DNA of 64,000 nt from Hofstenia miamia (Eukaryota > Xenacoelomorpha > Acoela > Hofsteniidae): positions 1,137,019 through 1,201,018 of the forward strand of contig CABFPE010000038.1 in NCBI GenBank assembly GCA_900660155.1. Reading direction: 5' to 3'. The position numbers were made by a program, and so were the translations under genes. The notes under the pieces are model-generated. The model had not been told where the DNA came from, made no database searches, and saw nothing but the letters and a program-made list of their open reading frames with translations. Of the stretch, positions 48,091-59,060 are shown piece by piece; position 1 is the first letter of the stretch; the number at the start of each line of letters is the position of its first letter.

Positions 48091-48864
48091 TCAAGTATTT
48101 ACAAGAGAAAAATCCATAAATATGAGAACCTTCAATGCCCATTCTAAGACAATAAAAACTATAATCAAACTGTTGTCAAACCACTTTACAATGACAATAT
48201 CTTTTTTGCAACTACCAGAAGTAACGTAATATCCACAACTACGTCGTCTCTCATCCTTGAGAGTTTTTATATCCTTCGTATTTCTCTTTCCCGAGCGGTG
48301 ATTGCTGCAGATCACTCCTACTACAAGAAAGTCCCTCTTAGTGAGTTCATCTGAACCACTGCAGAAGTGTTGCCAAATTAAACAGCACAATGAATGCGTA
48401 ATTTGAACCCATGTAAAAGAGTCTTTTAAATAAGTAGTTGCTAATGATTTTTTTTTCAGTTATCTTGTTCTCTGAGTGTTATATTTCTGAAGGAAATTCC
48501 GCTTCATCATTGGAAACTTCCCATGAATTCGAGATGGCAGAGTCTAAGCATTTTTAAGGTCTTCATGAGATCCACTTTCATCTGCCCAAATTGTAATAAC
48601 GTATTCTGCACTCAAATTCTGTCCTTTTACGTTGCAAATTAATTCAAGCTGTTCTGAAAATTGAAAATAGTCAATAAGAAGTTTCCGCGAAATCGCAATT
48701 ACTTTCTTTGTATAACACAATGAACTCAATGTATGCAAAATTAATAAAGGTATGTATAATTTGATGTATTGTACAGTTGTACACCTCAATTTCTTTCCAC
48801 ACTCATGATAGCAGCAAATGAAAAGGAATGATGCAAACAGAATCTTTGTGACATTTAGGATCAC
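48091..48864 (-). pseudogene. piggyBac-like transposase relic
   Basis: Two minus-strand open blocks. The upstream one (48544-48864) holds YFQFSEQLELICNVKGQNLS, similar to the region before the piggyBac catalytic core. The downstream one (48091-48390) holds VGVICSNHRSGKRNTKDIK and VIVKWFDNSLIIV, similar to the conserved G-T-x-R-x-N-R and KWxDNK segments. The part with the first catalytic residues is missing and no TTAA-bounded ends were located. It differs from the elements at 0.5-5.9 kb. Confidence 0.5.
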
Positions 48865-49293
48865 TCAACAAAAACTTGTTTCTTGTGAAGCGTTATTGTG
48901 ATTTTCTCAATAGCTTAAATTCAACTAATTTTACCATTTTCTCAATTTTGTACAAAGCCGATTTTTACAAAGTTGCCATAATACTAAATTATTCCAATAT
49001 GTAGACCAAATAAATTTGAAGAAAACGAAAAAATAGCTTCATTTTACAAACAAACATTCAAGGATGAATATTAATTCAATAAAAATCTAATTTCTTTCAT
49101 GTTTACAATTGGACACATTGTCCCTTAGAAGTCTATAGCAATATAATAGCCACACAATGTATTGCAAGAGGTGTTACGTGATGGTGTGATGTCAATAAAT
49201 CTGTAGTAACATATATTTAACTAAATCCTGCTATCTCTTTGAAATTTGTGTGATGAGCATGATAACATATATAGGTTCAAATTCCAATATATA
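48865..49293. other. Intergenic, no feature
   Basis: AT-rich DNA up to the inverted-repeat element. Confidence 0.5.
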
Positions 49294-49768
49294 CAGGGTG
49301 TCCATTAAATACTTGCCAAAATTAAAAGCTAATAATTCATAGGAAAATGGTTTTATGAGTATGGTAACGTTCTTATCTTGCTTATTATGTGTGGGGATTT
49401 GGATTTTTGCTTATATTACATGCTTCATTTTTAGTTTGATTTACGGAGAAAACTTGGGAAATGGACATCTAATTTACCCTAATTTCAATTTCTATCTGAT
49501 TTTGTTTATTCACTATTCAATCAAATATGCATCCAATTGGTTATCCAATTATTCAATCAAATGTAATGTTGTGGATACGAAAAAGTATCATTAACTTTCG
49601 CTAAATTACACACATTTTATTTTGTGTAGGCAAAACAATAAACAGAGTAATCATTACAGTAGCAAACTTCCAGTTTGTTAGAATTTTTTGATCCAGTACT
49701 CCACTGATTTAAAAGGTGGTTTGTGGCGGTCATTTTTTATCCGCTTTTCAGTGCAGAAAGCTCGTATG

Positions 49769-50398
49769 NNNNNNNNNNNNNNNNNNNNNNNNNNNNNNNN
49801 NNNNNNNNNNNNNNNNNNNNNNNNNNNNNNNNNNNNNNNNNNNNNNNNNNNNNNNNNNNNNNNNNNNNNNNNNNNNNNNNNNNNNNNNNNNNNNNNNNNN
49901 NNNNNNNNNNNNNNNNNNNNNNNNNNNNNNNNNNNNNNNNNNNNNNNNNNNNNNNNNNNNNNNNNNNNNNNNNNNNNNNNNNNNNNNNNNNNNNNNNNNN
50001 NNNNNNNNNNNNNNNNNNNNNNNNNNNNNNNNNNNNNNNNNNNNNNNNNNNNNNNNNNNNNNNNNNNNNNNNNNNNNNNNNNNNNNNNNNNNNNNNNNNN
50101 NNNNNNNNNNNNNNNNNNNNNNNNNNNNNNNNNNNNNNNNNNNNNNNNNNNNNNNNNNNNNNNNNNNNNNNNNNNNNNNNNNNNNNNNNNNNNNNNNNNN
50201 NNNNNNNNNNNNNNNNNNNNNNNNNNNNNNNNNNNNNNNNNNNNNNNNNNNNNNNNNNNNNNNNNNNNNNNNNNNNNNNNNNNNNNNNNNNNNNNNNNNN
50301 NNNNNNNNNNNNNNNNNNNNNNNNNNNNNNNNNNNNNNNNNNNNNNNNNNNNNNNNNNNNNNNNNNNNNNNNNNNNNNNNNNNNNNNNNNNNNNNNNN
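49769..50398. other. 630-base assembly gap
   Basis: A run of N. Translations across it have no meaning. Confidence 1.
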
Positions 50399-51500
50399 AA
50401 TATTGATTTGTATTAATTGTTGAGGAGAAGGACACGTTTCCAAAATATAATTTTTGGTGTTACTAGAATTTCTTTTGCAAACATTTAAAGCCCATTTATA
50501 TTGCAGCTGAAGTTTATTTATCAATGATGTGCTCAAATTTGAAAATAGTACACTCCCGTAATTTAGGTGGCTCATAACAAATGCGTGGAATAGCTGAATT
50601 ATTGCATGAGGAGGTAATAGGTCAGCAACCTGAGAAATAGTTCTTATGCCAGCAGCAATTTTTTTCTGTGTAGATTTAATGTGCTCGGAAAAAGAAAGTT
50701 TTGAGTCAATTATTATTCCTAAATATTTGAAAGTATCACTTGTAGAAATAATTGCATTTTTTATAGTCAAATTTTTATTTGTATGCAAGTTATTGTTGAA
50801 AAAGGGGTTCATTATACAAAATTGCGTTTTCTCGGCATTAATGCGTAATTTGTGCATAGCGAAATAATGGCTTAGTGACTGGCAGTTGGATTCCACTTTT
50901 TTTATTGCAACATCTAATGACTTGTTGGCGGAAAATATACAGGTATCGTCTGCATATTGTATAAGATTGCAATTAGTATAAAAGTTCATATCATTGACAT
51001 AGATATTAAACAGAAGAGGTCCAAGAATGGTTCCTTGCGGAACACCTTTTTCAATATACAGCCAGTCTGAAAGGACTGAGTTGATTTTAACTCGTTGTTT
51101 CCTATTACTTAAGAAACTCGCAATTAAACTAGTACTATCGAGGGAGAATCCCATACGTTTTAGTTTTTTTATTAGTATGTCATGGTCGATTGAATCAAAT
51201 GCCTTAGAGAGATCTAAGCATGCAATAGCAACATATTGGTGATCATCCAATGAATTTCGCCAGTTCTCTGTTGCCTGGATAAGTGCATCATTCGTTGAAA
51301 AACTTCTTCTAAATCCAAATTGGGTTGCAGAGAGCCGATTATGTTTTTTAATATCCTCGAACATTTGATTGAATATTAGTCTTTCAAAAACTTTACTTAT
51401 TGGGGTCGTGATTGAAATAGGCCTATAATTTAGTGGGCATGTTTCATTTTTTTTGTAAAGCGGTAAATTAAATGCAAACTGATTCTGAACGATTTTTAAA
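50399..51500 (-). mobile_element. LINE reverse transcriptase, 5' truncated, 3' end in gap
   Basis: A long intact minus-strand frame carries the reverse transcriptase blocks in order: LNYRPISITTPISKVFERLI, ACLDLSKAFDSIDHDILIKK, KGVPQGTILGPLLFNIYVND, then YADDT (catalytic), then KYLGIIIDSKLSF. The Asp of DLSKAFD and the two of YADD are the expected metal-binding residues. It looks like the Jockey/CR1-type LINE group. The coding similarity begins abruptly near 51500, with no endonuclease domain, the usual 5' truncation. It runs into the gap before the stop. The open frame continues to 51562 through unrelated sequence of the host element. A second LINE fragment at 3546-4043 appears to be a different family. 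Confidence 0.85.
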
Positions 51501-51712
51501 TAATTAATTTGAAAATCGAAATAAAAGGTGAAGCATTTGAACAAAAAATCGAATCCCCACAAATTATCGACAACACCATAGCGTAATTACATCCATGGAA
51601 TAATGTAGATACAATTTATCAGCCTTTTATTTTGGCAAATATGTAATGGACACCCTGTATATATATAAAATTGTGCTTTTTGTCATTATTATTGTGTGAT
51701 GATTTCTAATGT

Positions 51713-52060
51713 AGATAATCGCAGCGTGGTGAAATTTTGGGTGCCTATGAAAAGTAACAATAAAAGAAATGGCTCTACAACTAACGCAGGCATATGGAGA
51801 AGCGGCTTCGGCATGCATTACTCGGACAAAGTGGGTACAGGAACTTAAGATGGGTCAAGCTAGTGCTGAATATAAACCAGGTCTGAAAGGAGCATTGAAA
51901 TCAGAGATGATAAAATCAACGTCCTGAAGATTGCCAAGTTGACTTGCTCTTATTATGCCAATCTATTGAAGACCAAGACAAAAATGCTGGAAAAATACTG
52001 ACTACAACTTTTTCTGTTACCCGACAATGCTCCTAATCACTCTTTCAATATTTATCAAGG
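51713..52060 (+). pseudogene. Tc1/mariner-type transposase relic
   Basis: Near 51715 one frame reads NRSVVKFW. The next frame continues EMALQLTQAYGEAAS and then KWVQELKMGQASAEYKPG. This is the N-terminal helix-turn-helix pattern of mariner-like transposases (KF, YGE, W..F..G..S.E..P). Near 52010-52050 another frame gives FLLPDNAPNHSFN, like the DNAP.H catalytic block of Tc1/mariner/pogo enzymes. The two lie only about 150 bp apart with stops between, so most of the enzyme is missing. Confidence 0.6.
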
Positions 52061-52535
52061 TGCTTTAGACACTTCTGAGTTCACCAAATTTACTTTTCTT
52101 TTACACAGCTCCAAACATCTTAAAAGATACAGTAAGATGACGTTGACTCAATTGCCATATATATTTATTACTCAATTATTTCTTATTTGAAAATTTCATA
52201 ACTTCCTAATTTCGAAATTCCGGGTTGCCGTTCGAGCTGTTACATTCATTTTTGAATTTAAAATCCTAAGTCTGAATTATATTTAAATATTGTTTTTTTT
52301 TAACATTTTAATCTAATGGAATAAGATAAGCTCTTGTCGAAACGCAGGTGTTAATGATTTTATCTGACTTTAATTCTGGTACTTCTGAAAAAATCATTTT
52401 ATAAAGTCTGATAAAATGTCTTTCCAAGTTCTTAATCTCAAACATTTAATGAAAAACCATTATTAATGACACAGAATATAACTTTTAACTTTCAATTATG
52501 ATCTATTTGCATCTCCAAAATACATAGAATAATCT

Positions 52536-52672
52536 AAAAAAGAAACGCATCATTTATTTAACATGTTTCGGCATGACGCTGCCATTTTCAAAAAGTTTCC
52601 CACTATAAAATTTACAAAATATTCATCAAATTACATATTTTTTATATATTTTTTTATAATATTTTCGGTAAA
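52536..52672 (-). repeat. Inverted copy of the Penelope-like 3' end (left)
   Basis: Near-perfect reverse complement of 53358-53490, including the reverse complement of the final ORF codons. It is directly followed by coding sequence in the forward sense. Confidence 0.85.
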
Positions 52673-53374
52673 CCAACTGATACAAATTTAGTAATTAACT
52701 ACAATTCAAACGTACCCTTTGCATACAAAAAATCCATGATCAAAGGTCTGATACATCGACATTTCATGATTGATCACAATTACGAAGAAATTCATAAATC
52801 AATCATTAAGATCAAAGATATATTAAAGCGTAATGAATATCCAGCATATATAGTCGATAGAATTATAAAAGAAAAACTAGAAGACTTACTACAAAGTCAA
52901 GAAACTAAAAACAAACAAAGTGATTTTTTATACAATTACATCTTTAATATTGAATCAATTAAATTACAGAAATATCTGAAAAGAATATATCTTAAAAGAA
53001 TCACTCCATCATTTTTAAAGATAGGCTTTATACTAAAGACCAATAAACTAAGACATATAATAGGACTAAAAACAGAAACCAAGATCGAAAACATTTCCAA
53101 AGTAATATATGAAATAACTTGCATCTGTGGTGCACAATACATTGGAAAAACGTCAAAGAATTTACAATTAAGAATTAAAGAACACAAAATTCATTCGACC
53201 ATCTCTGATCATTTAAAGAACTGTAATATGAAATTTACATATAAAATTTTATCCAAGGCAATTGATAATTTTCAACTAAACATCATTGAATCAATTTATA
53301 TAGAATTAAAGGAACCAAGCTTAAACAAAAAAGATGAATATAAATACAAACTAAATTTACCGAAAATATTATAA
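52673..53374 (+). CDS. Penelope-like ORF fragment: RT end plus GIY-YIG endonuclease
   Basis: The frame is open from about 52673, where KPTDTNLVINYNSNVPFAYK matches the segment after the RT fingers/palm of Penelope-like proteins, through the first ATG at 52736 to TAA 53372-53374. Counting from that Met (212 residues), the thumb-like part is followed by a GIY-YIG domain: VIYEITCICG at 123-132, YIGKT at 135-139, Arg146, EH at 149-150, Glu185 in IIESIYIE and Asn197. Tyr, Arg and Glu are the expected catalytic residues of this nuclease, which in Penelope elements nicks target DNA. The frame has no internal stop. The natural protein would start far upstream, so the ATG at 52736 is probably not a true start. 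Confidence 0.8.
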   Translation, partial: PTDTNLVINYNSNVPFAYKKSMIKGLIHRHFMIDHNYEEIHKSIIKIKDILKRNEYPAYIVDRIIKEKLEDLLQSQETKNKQSDFLYNYIFNIESIKLQKYLKRIYLKRITPSFLKIGFILKTNKLRHIIGLKTETKIENISKVIYEITCICGAQYIGKTSKNLQLRIKEHKIHSTISDHLKNCNMKFTYKILSKAIDNFQLNIIESIYIELKEPSLNKKDEYKYKLNLPKIL

Positions 53375-53490
53375 AAAAGTATAGAAAAATATGTAATTTG
53401 ATGAATATTTTGTAAATTTTATAGTGGGAAACTTTTTGAAAATGGCAGGGTCATGCCGAAACATGTAAATAAATGATGCGTTTCTTTTTT
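53358..53490 (+). repeat. Penelope-like 3' end (right), with degenerate hammerhead-like core
   Basis: Contains the ORF end and 3' UTR. The stretch TTGAAAATGGCA, then TGCCGAAACATGT, resembles the stem II and GAAAC part of the hammerhead ribozymes reported in Penelope terminal repeats. The CUGAUGA core is not intact. Confidence 0.7.
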
Positions 53491-53660
53491 AAATTCATAT
53501 ATAAACTCAAGAACATAGAATAATCGTTTTTGGTACAATTACAATAAATAGAACTGATATACCCACCCGCCTCCCCCTTCTCAAAGAAACATAGTAGATA
53601 AAGTATGCTAATCATATAACCACAGTAAATAATTTGGATCATATATTTACAAACATGCTG

Positions 53661-53661
<1 letters not shown>

Positions 53662-53700
<39 letters not shown>
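53662..53700. repeat. (TA)n microsatellite at the left LTR
   Basis: About 19 TA units abut the LTR directly. A matching tract lies beyond the other LTR. Confidence 0.95.
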
Positions 53701-53703
<3 letters not shown>

Positions 53704-54377
53704 AGCATCGACTGGTTTAGTGTCATAGTAGTAATAGAACACAAATATCATCTATAGTAAAAGGCACAAAAAACAACTGTAAGCACGCACCGACTGTAAT
53801 AAAGTCCACAAAAACCGCTAAGCTGTGTGCATGAGTAATTTAGCATAATAGTCAGCTCGAGGATAATTGAATTAAGCATTGAGCATGTGAGACAGAAACT
53901 ACACATTAACCTGCGAGTAGCGTTTGTCACTAGAACTTTGTGCCAAAGCTGAAGCGAAACGTCACAGCAATTGAATTTGAGGTTTAAAGATAAGCAATGC
54001 CAACTAGAATCATCAAATTTATGGAAGAACTGGACGAAAGATCGCAAGGCCGCTGCTCTTATACGCCCTCAGACCTACACCCGGTTCTTCCCCAAAACGA
54101 AACAAATTTAGCTAGTCATAGCTATTTTGCGAGAGAAAACAAATAAGCAACCAATTGTTATGAAACCAAAAGTTTTATTGCGAATGCATGCAAAAAATTC
54201 CCTAGTATTAACAATTGAAAATAATTATAAACATTAGCAGGTCTAGGTGGCAGAAGCTACATGGTGGGAATTTACAAATTTAAAAATTCAAATCAAAATG
54301 GCGTCACTACACAGTTTTCAGGAATTTTCGCCCACATAGTCATGGTTGAAGTTTAAAAGAAGGGAACGCCGCGCCCA
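53701..54377 (-). repeat. 3' LTR (left copy)
   Basis: Begins TGTAGCATCGACTGG and aligns with the right LTR throughout. It has about 130 bp of extra sequence (about 53749-53877) absent from the other, and its inner end has lost the exact GCTACA terminus (GAACGCCGCGCCCA instead). Confidence 0.85.
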
Positions 54378-54448
54378 AAGCATCACTATGTTGTAGAAAA
54401 TTCCGCGTTCACTAACTAAAATAAAGTTTATAGTTTATGAATAAGAGT

Positions 54449-57400
54449 TTATAGGTTTTCTGTTGAGTAAAGAAGGTTGTACGTGCGATCCAGTAGTTCT
54501 AAGATGCGTGTGTCCTTCCAATTCGTGAGAGAGAGAGACAGATCTTCATCATGAGTAAGTTTAGCAAACATTTCAATCTCTGTTGTAGGTACCTTTTTAT
54601 ATTTGATATATTTGAGACTGGTAATGTTTTTAGTGATTTTGATGGATTGTCTTAAGTTATTGATTCTTCTCTGAAACGTTTCATAGAATTTGTGATAGGG
54701 TTTCTGGCCTTTTAAGGCTATCATCCGTGTCATTTTTGCATTGGTATCGAATGTGTGAGCTTCACTGGTGTCCAGCTTGGAATCTGGGAAGAAAAACTAG
54801 AACACAGTAGATAACGAGTTATGGTACGTAGTATTTTTGTAGAGGAAATTAATGTTGTCCATTATAAGTCATTCCCTCATCTTATCTGGATTGTTTACAC
54901 TTGCCCTAATCATCATTACTATTTCAATGTGTTTGGTGATGTCATAGTATTTATACTGCTCTTGCCAGATGTTCAACCAGATGAGGTCATTTGCTCCAGT
55001 GAAAGCAGTAATATTTTTTACTTTCTTGTTTTCTATTCTTGATTTAAGATCATGTATTTGCAAATGTATGGGTTCACCTTTTTTATATATTGTTTTCAGT
55101 GTATGTTTACTATCAATGCATAAATGGTTTTCTTGGTTTTTTCTTTTAAAGTTCATACTGCTGCTTTAAATTGGGGTTTTTCTTTGAAGTGGTAGATGTC
55201 TTTGTAATTATTGAAGTATAGCCTTTGGCTTGGGATGCCTTGGCTTACTGGTTTTGTATGTTTGTCTTTAGTGTAAAGCATGATGACCAGTAGATCTAGA
55301 ATGGGAGGTGGAATACAGAAGGCATTCTTGTGGTGATCTCTTTCTCTAGTTCTATCTAGTTTCTGTGAGTGGTAGTGATTTCCGCTGTTCTGATGCTGAT
55401 TGGGTAATTGATTAGTTTTCTGTCAAGGTCTTCAATGATGGTAAGACTGCACATTCTTTTTAGAGCATTTTTGGATTTTCTGTTAATGTCAAATCTGGCA
55501 AATGCACACTCAATATCCATAGCTATTTGTTGTAGCAGTGTCATTATGTTTTGGTGTAGGACTCTGTAAAAAAGTGAGTCTTTATTAGTTTGATGTTGAA
55601 ATTTTTGTTTGTTGGAAGGAGATAGGTGTGATCCTGATCTGGTGCTTGTTGTTCAGTATATGTTTCTCAATTAACATGTCTTGATCTTCTCCTCTTGTCC
55701 GGACATATGTTGTGATGGTTTCTGTTTTGGTTATTTTTTTGTTAATGACTTTATCTATATGTTCCTGTAGTTGTGGTGAAAATTGGAATGTGGCTTTGTT
55801 GAGGAGCTCTTCTTCTTCTTTGATTTGTATGGGAGTTTTAGAAGTTAAGTTGATGTGTTTCTAAGGGAGGTATCTGCCAGATGAATCAGTTGTTTCTGAA
55901 TTTATTGTAATAAAACTGAACAAGTACTCTGGGTATTTGGTAGAGAGGTAGCTGTACAGTGACATGTTTTTCTTGTTAATGCTGTGATCTCAACTTGCTT
56001 TGAAGTAGTTTTGTGTTGAGTGTGGTAGTCTCTCTTGTAGCATTTCTGTAGTAAGGGGTGAGTTGCAGTCTGTGTAAGTTTTGTAGTAAATTTCTGATGT
56101 CGCACCCCACATGTATTTTCTTGTATGAGTGTGAAAGATATTGATGTCTTTCTCATGAATTCCTAGCTTATTTTGTATTATGATAGGTGAAAGTCTTCCA
56201 AATGGGTTTTCATAATTAATTACTTTGGTGAGATATTTTTCAAAGTGATTGATGTTGGTTTAGGTTTGAGTGGGGAGGTTGTGATGAGTGTTTTGAGTAG
56301 CAGCCAATTTTTTTAGCTTTCTTGGGAATGATGTGATGGCAATTTTGAAGAAGCAGGATTTTGTAATTTGTACACAAGCTCTTTGTGTTATAGGAATTTG
56401 GATTGAGATTTTGTGCATTAAGAAGATGCTTAGTAGCCATAATGCTGGGGTGGCTGGTATATCAGGTATTTGAGTTTCCTCAAAAACATCTTTTCAAAAA
56501 GATGTTTTGTCCTTGAATCTTGACTCTATGATGACTCAGTTAAGTAATCTTTCTGTGGAAATTTCATAGGTTTTGTGTGGAAATTCAATTTTGATTTGTG
56601 GCCATTGTTCATTGTTATATTTGGTGGCTTTAAGTTCACTCCATCATTTGTGAATTTTGTTTAGTGCATGTTGCAATTGACTTAATTAGAATTTGCATTG
56701 GATATCTGTGATAATTGAATGAATGCAGTGGGGATCAAGTATTTCCAAAGTTTGAGCTTGAAGTAGAATGTTGATAGCTATCCTTTCTTTGGTGATTATA
56801 TGTTGTAGTGATAAATTTCTATTAACTAGTATGTTTATGAATACTAAGTTAGTGATGCTATTTTTAGATGTGACTGCTGTTCTTTGCAACATTGATTGGC
56901 AAATGATGTGAAATCCTTTGAAGTATTCTTCAAGATCAATTACTGAATTCAGTATGTTTTCACTATCTTCTTCTATATATATGATTGTAATTTTAACATT
57001 AATGGTTTGGGCAGTGACCAAGATCTGATTCATACATTGTACAATTTTTGTATCATCTTTTTCTACATGTTTTAGGAAGTAGATAATCATGAGGTTTTTC
57101 CAATCAATATTGATTGAGGTGATTTTTTGACAGGCTTTTTTATTTTTTATGAACTTGTAGATGCTTTTAAGTGTGATATTGTGCTTGAAAATAATGTGCA
57201 TTGTGCTTCTCAGGTATTTTCAACTAAGTTCTTCCTGCATCCATTCTTCTTGAAGATGAGTGTGTTAATTTTTGGCTGTTTTTTGTGCCTATTTTTGTTG
57301 GTAAAGCACCATGGTGGATCATGTTTTCAAATATACTAAGGAGATCCTCTGTTATGATCTTGGTTTCTTCAGAAAAGTTGTTACTACTAATGTGTTGCAC

Positions 57401-57820
57401 TTGATGCATTGAGATGAAGTAAGGGTGCAGTACTTCTCCTTCATATGTGGACATTGGCAGATTGTTTTCTGCTGCATTCAGACATTGTAGAACTGACCTG
57501 GGACAGATTTCCTAGGATTTGACATTTAATGGGATTCATGAGATTGGAAGTGGAGAGTGTTTTCTCTTTTTGCCTGCCCTTTTTGACATAGTAGGGCCTG
57601 TTGAAGTGGAAGGAAGGTCAACACTAGCTCCTGAATCCATACCTGGTGCACTTACACTGGTAAAGACATTGTGGAGCATCTCAAAGTCTGAGACTGATGC
57701 ACTTATACTAACTAAGACTTGAGATGTTCCCACATGCAAGTCTTTTTCATCAGACAAGGTATCTGGTTTATTGGATTTGTTTTGTTGAGGACAAGTTGTC
57801 TGTTGAATGCATTTCATCAT
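54449..57820 (-). pseudogene. Post-integrase region of the LTR element, product unknown
   Basis: About 3.4 kb of coding-like minus-strand sequence in many frames lies between integrase and the 3' LTR. Open blocks are at 57536-57820 (Ser/Thr-rich, ending with the basic KRAGKKRKHS), 57224-57454, 56686-57201 (171 codons, the longest), 56240-56440, 55902-56156, 55356-55544, 54869-55156 and 54449-54733. Some Ty3/gypsy elements carry a third ORF here, often envelope-like. I see no signal peptide, furin site or transmembrane segment that would prove that. The function is not identified. Confidence 0.5.
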
Positions 57821-58029
57821 CTAAAGGCAAGGAAACTATGTTAATATGCTATTTTGTAATCAATGTTTTGCTTAGCAGAATGACTTGGTTGTGTACACAT
57901 TGGCAATTTTAATTGTTTAGGTTGCTTGAGGTTTTTAGTGAGAGGTTGTTCTTCTATTATATCTAGCTGGTATCATTGTTTGATGTTATCATTTTTTATC
58001 AGAGTGAAGTTTGTCATTTTATTGATTCT

Positions 58030-59060
58030 AGCATCTTCAATGTATTTTGCAGTTTGCTTTAGATTTCCAAAATTAGTAATTTTTCCATTGCTTAGCAGAT
58101 AGCTGTTGTGAGGGAGAACTGTTTCCCCTGCAAAAGGGCCAAACCAATTAGTGGTGAGTTTTCAAACTTGCTTTTTGGTGGTGATCACTCTGGTATGGAA
58201 TTGGTAGACTTGATTGCCTACTTTGTGTGGTTTGCCATACATAAATTTGTTGTAGTAGTGTTGTTGGCATATAGTACTTTTATTGGTATTAGCACAGATG
58301 ATCTTGTGAGTTCAGTTAAGTTTTTTGATAAGATTTCTGCAGTATTCTTGGTCAATTGGATTGTTGTAATCTTTAAATAGCATGCCAACAGGTGTTGGTG
58401 CATCATGGCCATAGACAGCTTTGTATGGTGTCATCTGGGTTGTGGCATGGGTCAAGGTGTTGTAAAAGTACTCAATTATTGGGAGTACTTCCCGCCAATA
58501 TTTTCCACCTATGTTGGTGGTTGTAGCCCACATTAGTTTGATTAAAGTTTGGTTTAAGCATTAAACTCCTCCATTAGCTTGTGGATGGTGGGTTGTTGTG
58601 TGGTTGTGTACTACTTTTAGGTGTTTTACTAGGAATTGGAATAGTTTACTTTCAAACTGTACACCTTGATCAGTAATGAGGTTCTCCATTGTACCAAACA
58701 TGCATATCCAGTTGTTGGTTACTGCTTCAGCTAGAGTTTGTGCTTTGATGTTTTTTATCAGTATCGTTTTACTATATTTCATGAAATTGTCTTCTAATAA
58801 TAGTACATATGAATAACCTTCTTTGTCTTTAGAGAGCTGTTCAATGTCCATATTTATGATTTGGTTCATTCTCTCCAATGTGATTTTCTCCAGTTCAATG
58901 CATTGTTCTGGGAACCTTGATTTGTTTTGGAGAATGCACATGGGATATTTGTTGATCACATCTTCTAGTGTTTTTTGCAAATATATTGTTACAAATTGTT
59001 CATGGATTGTGATTTCAGTTTGGTATGCTCCAGTGTGTCCACATTTAGTAATTTTTTACT
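58030..59060 (-). pseudogene. Integrase of the LTR element
   Basis: The core at 58561-58980 contains NMDIEQLSKDKEGYSYVLLL, with the first catalytic Asp, and LITDQGVQFESKLF with the second. HHPQANGGV then ends in a stop at 58561-58563, exactly where the family has the catalytic Glu (ANGxxER). Downstream, 58312-58533 holds YNTLTHATTQMTPYKAVYGH, the conserved segment after the core. Upstream, a partial zinc-binding region is visible (HTGAYQTE). The lost Glu and the stops make it inactive. Confidence 0.85.

Larger units (their letters stand above)
49294..51657. mobile_element. Mariner-type inverted-repeat element hosting a LINE
   Basis: Left end CAGGGTGTCCATTAAATACT and right end the inverse of CAGGGTGTCCATTACATATT, each next to TA (49292-49293 and 51658-51659), the target site of Tc1/mariner elements. 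The similarity is clearest over the first 30 bp. It reappears about 100-150 bp inside each end (TGTGGGGATTTGGATTTTT against TGTGGGGATTCGATTTTTT), so the inverted repeats may be long and diverged. The middle is occupied by a LINE fragment and a gap; no transposase is visible between the ends. Confidence 0.65.
52535..53512 (+). mobile_element. Compact Penelope-like element, 5' truncated, with inverted copy of its 3' end
   Basis: A 13-bp direct repeat, ACATAGAATAATC, flanks the insertion (52522-52534 and 53513-53525) as a target duplication. The 3' end, from the last codons of the ORF through about 53490, is repeated in inverted orientation at about 52536-52672. The shared words include AAACGCATCATTTATTTA, GTTTCCCACTATAAAATTTA and ATAATATTTTCGGTAAA. 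The inverted repeats are about 130-137 bp and nearly identical. Between them is one intact ORF with the RT C-terminal part and a GIY-YIG domain. The element lacks most of the reverse transcriptase, so it is not autonomous. Confidence 0.85.

Noticed and set aside
49688-50435. Long open frames across the N run in all directions
   Set aside because: They consist almost entirely of unknown bases and carry no information.
55902-56156. Envelope glycoprotein in the LTR element
   Set aside because: No signal peptide, cleavage site, Cys pattern or membrane anchor can be read from the broken frames, so I left the product unnamed.
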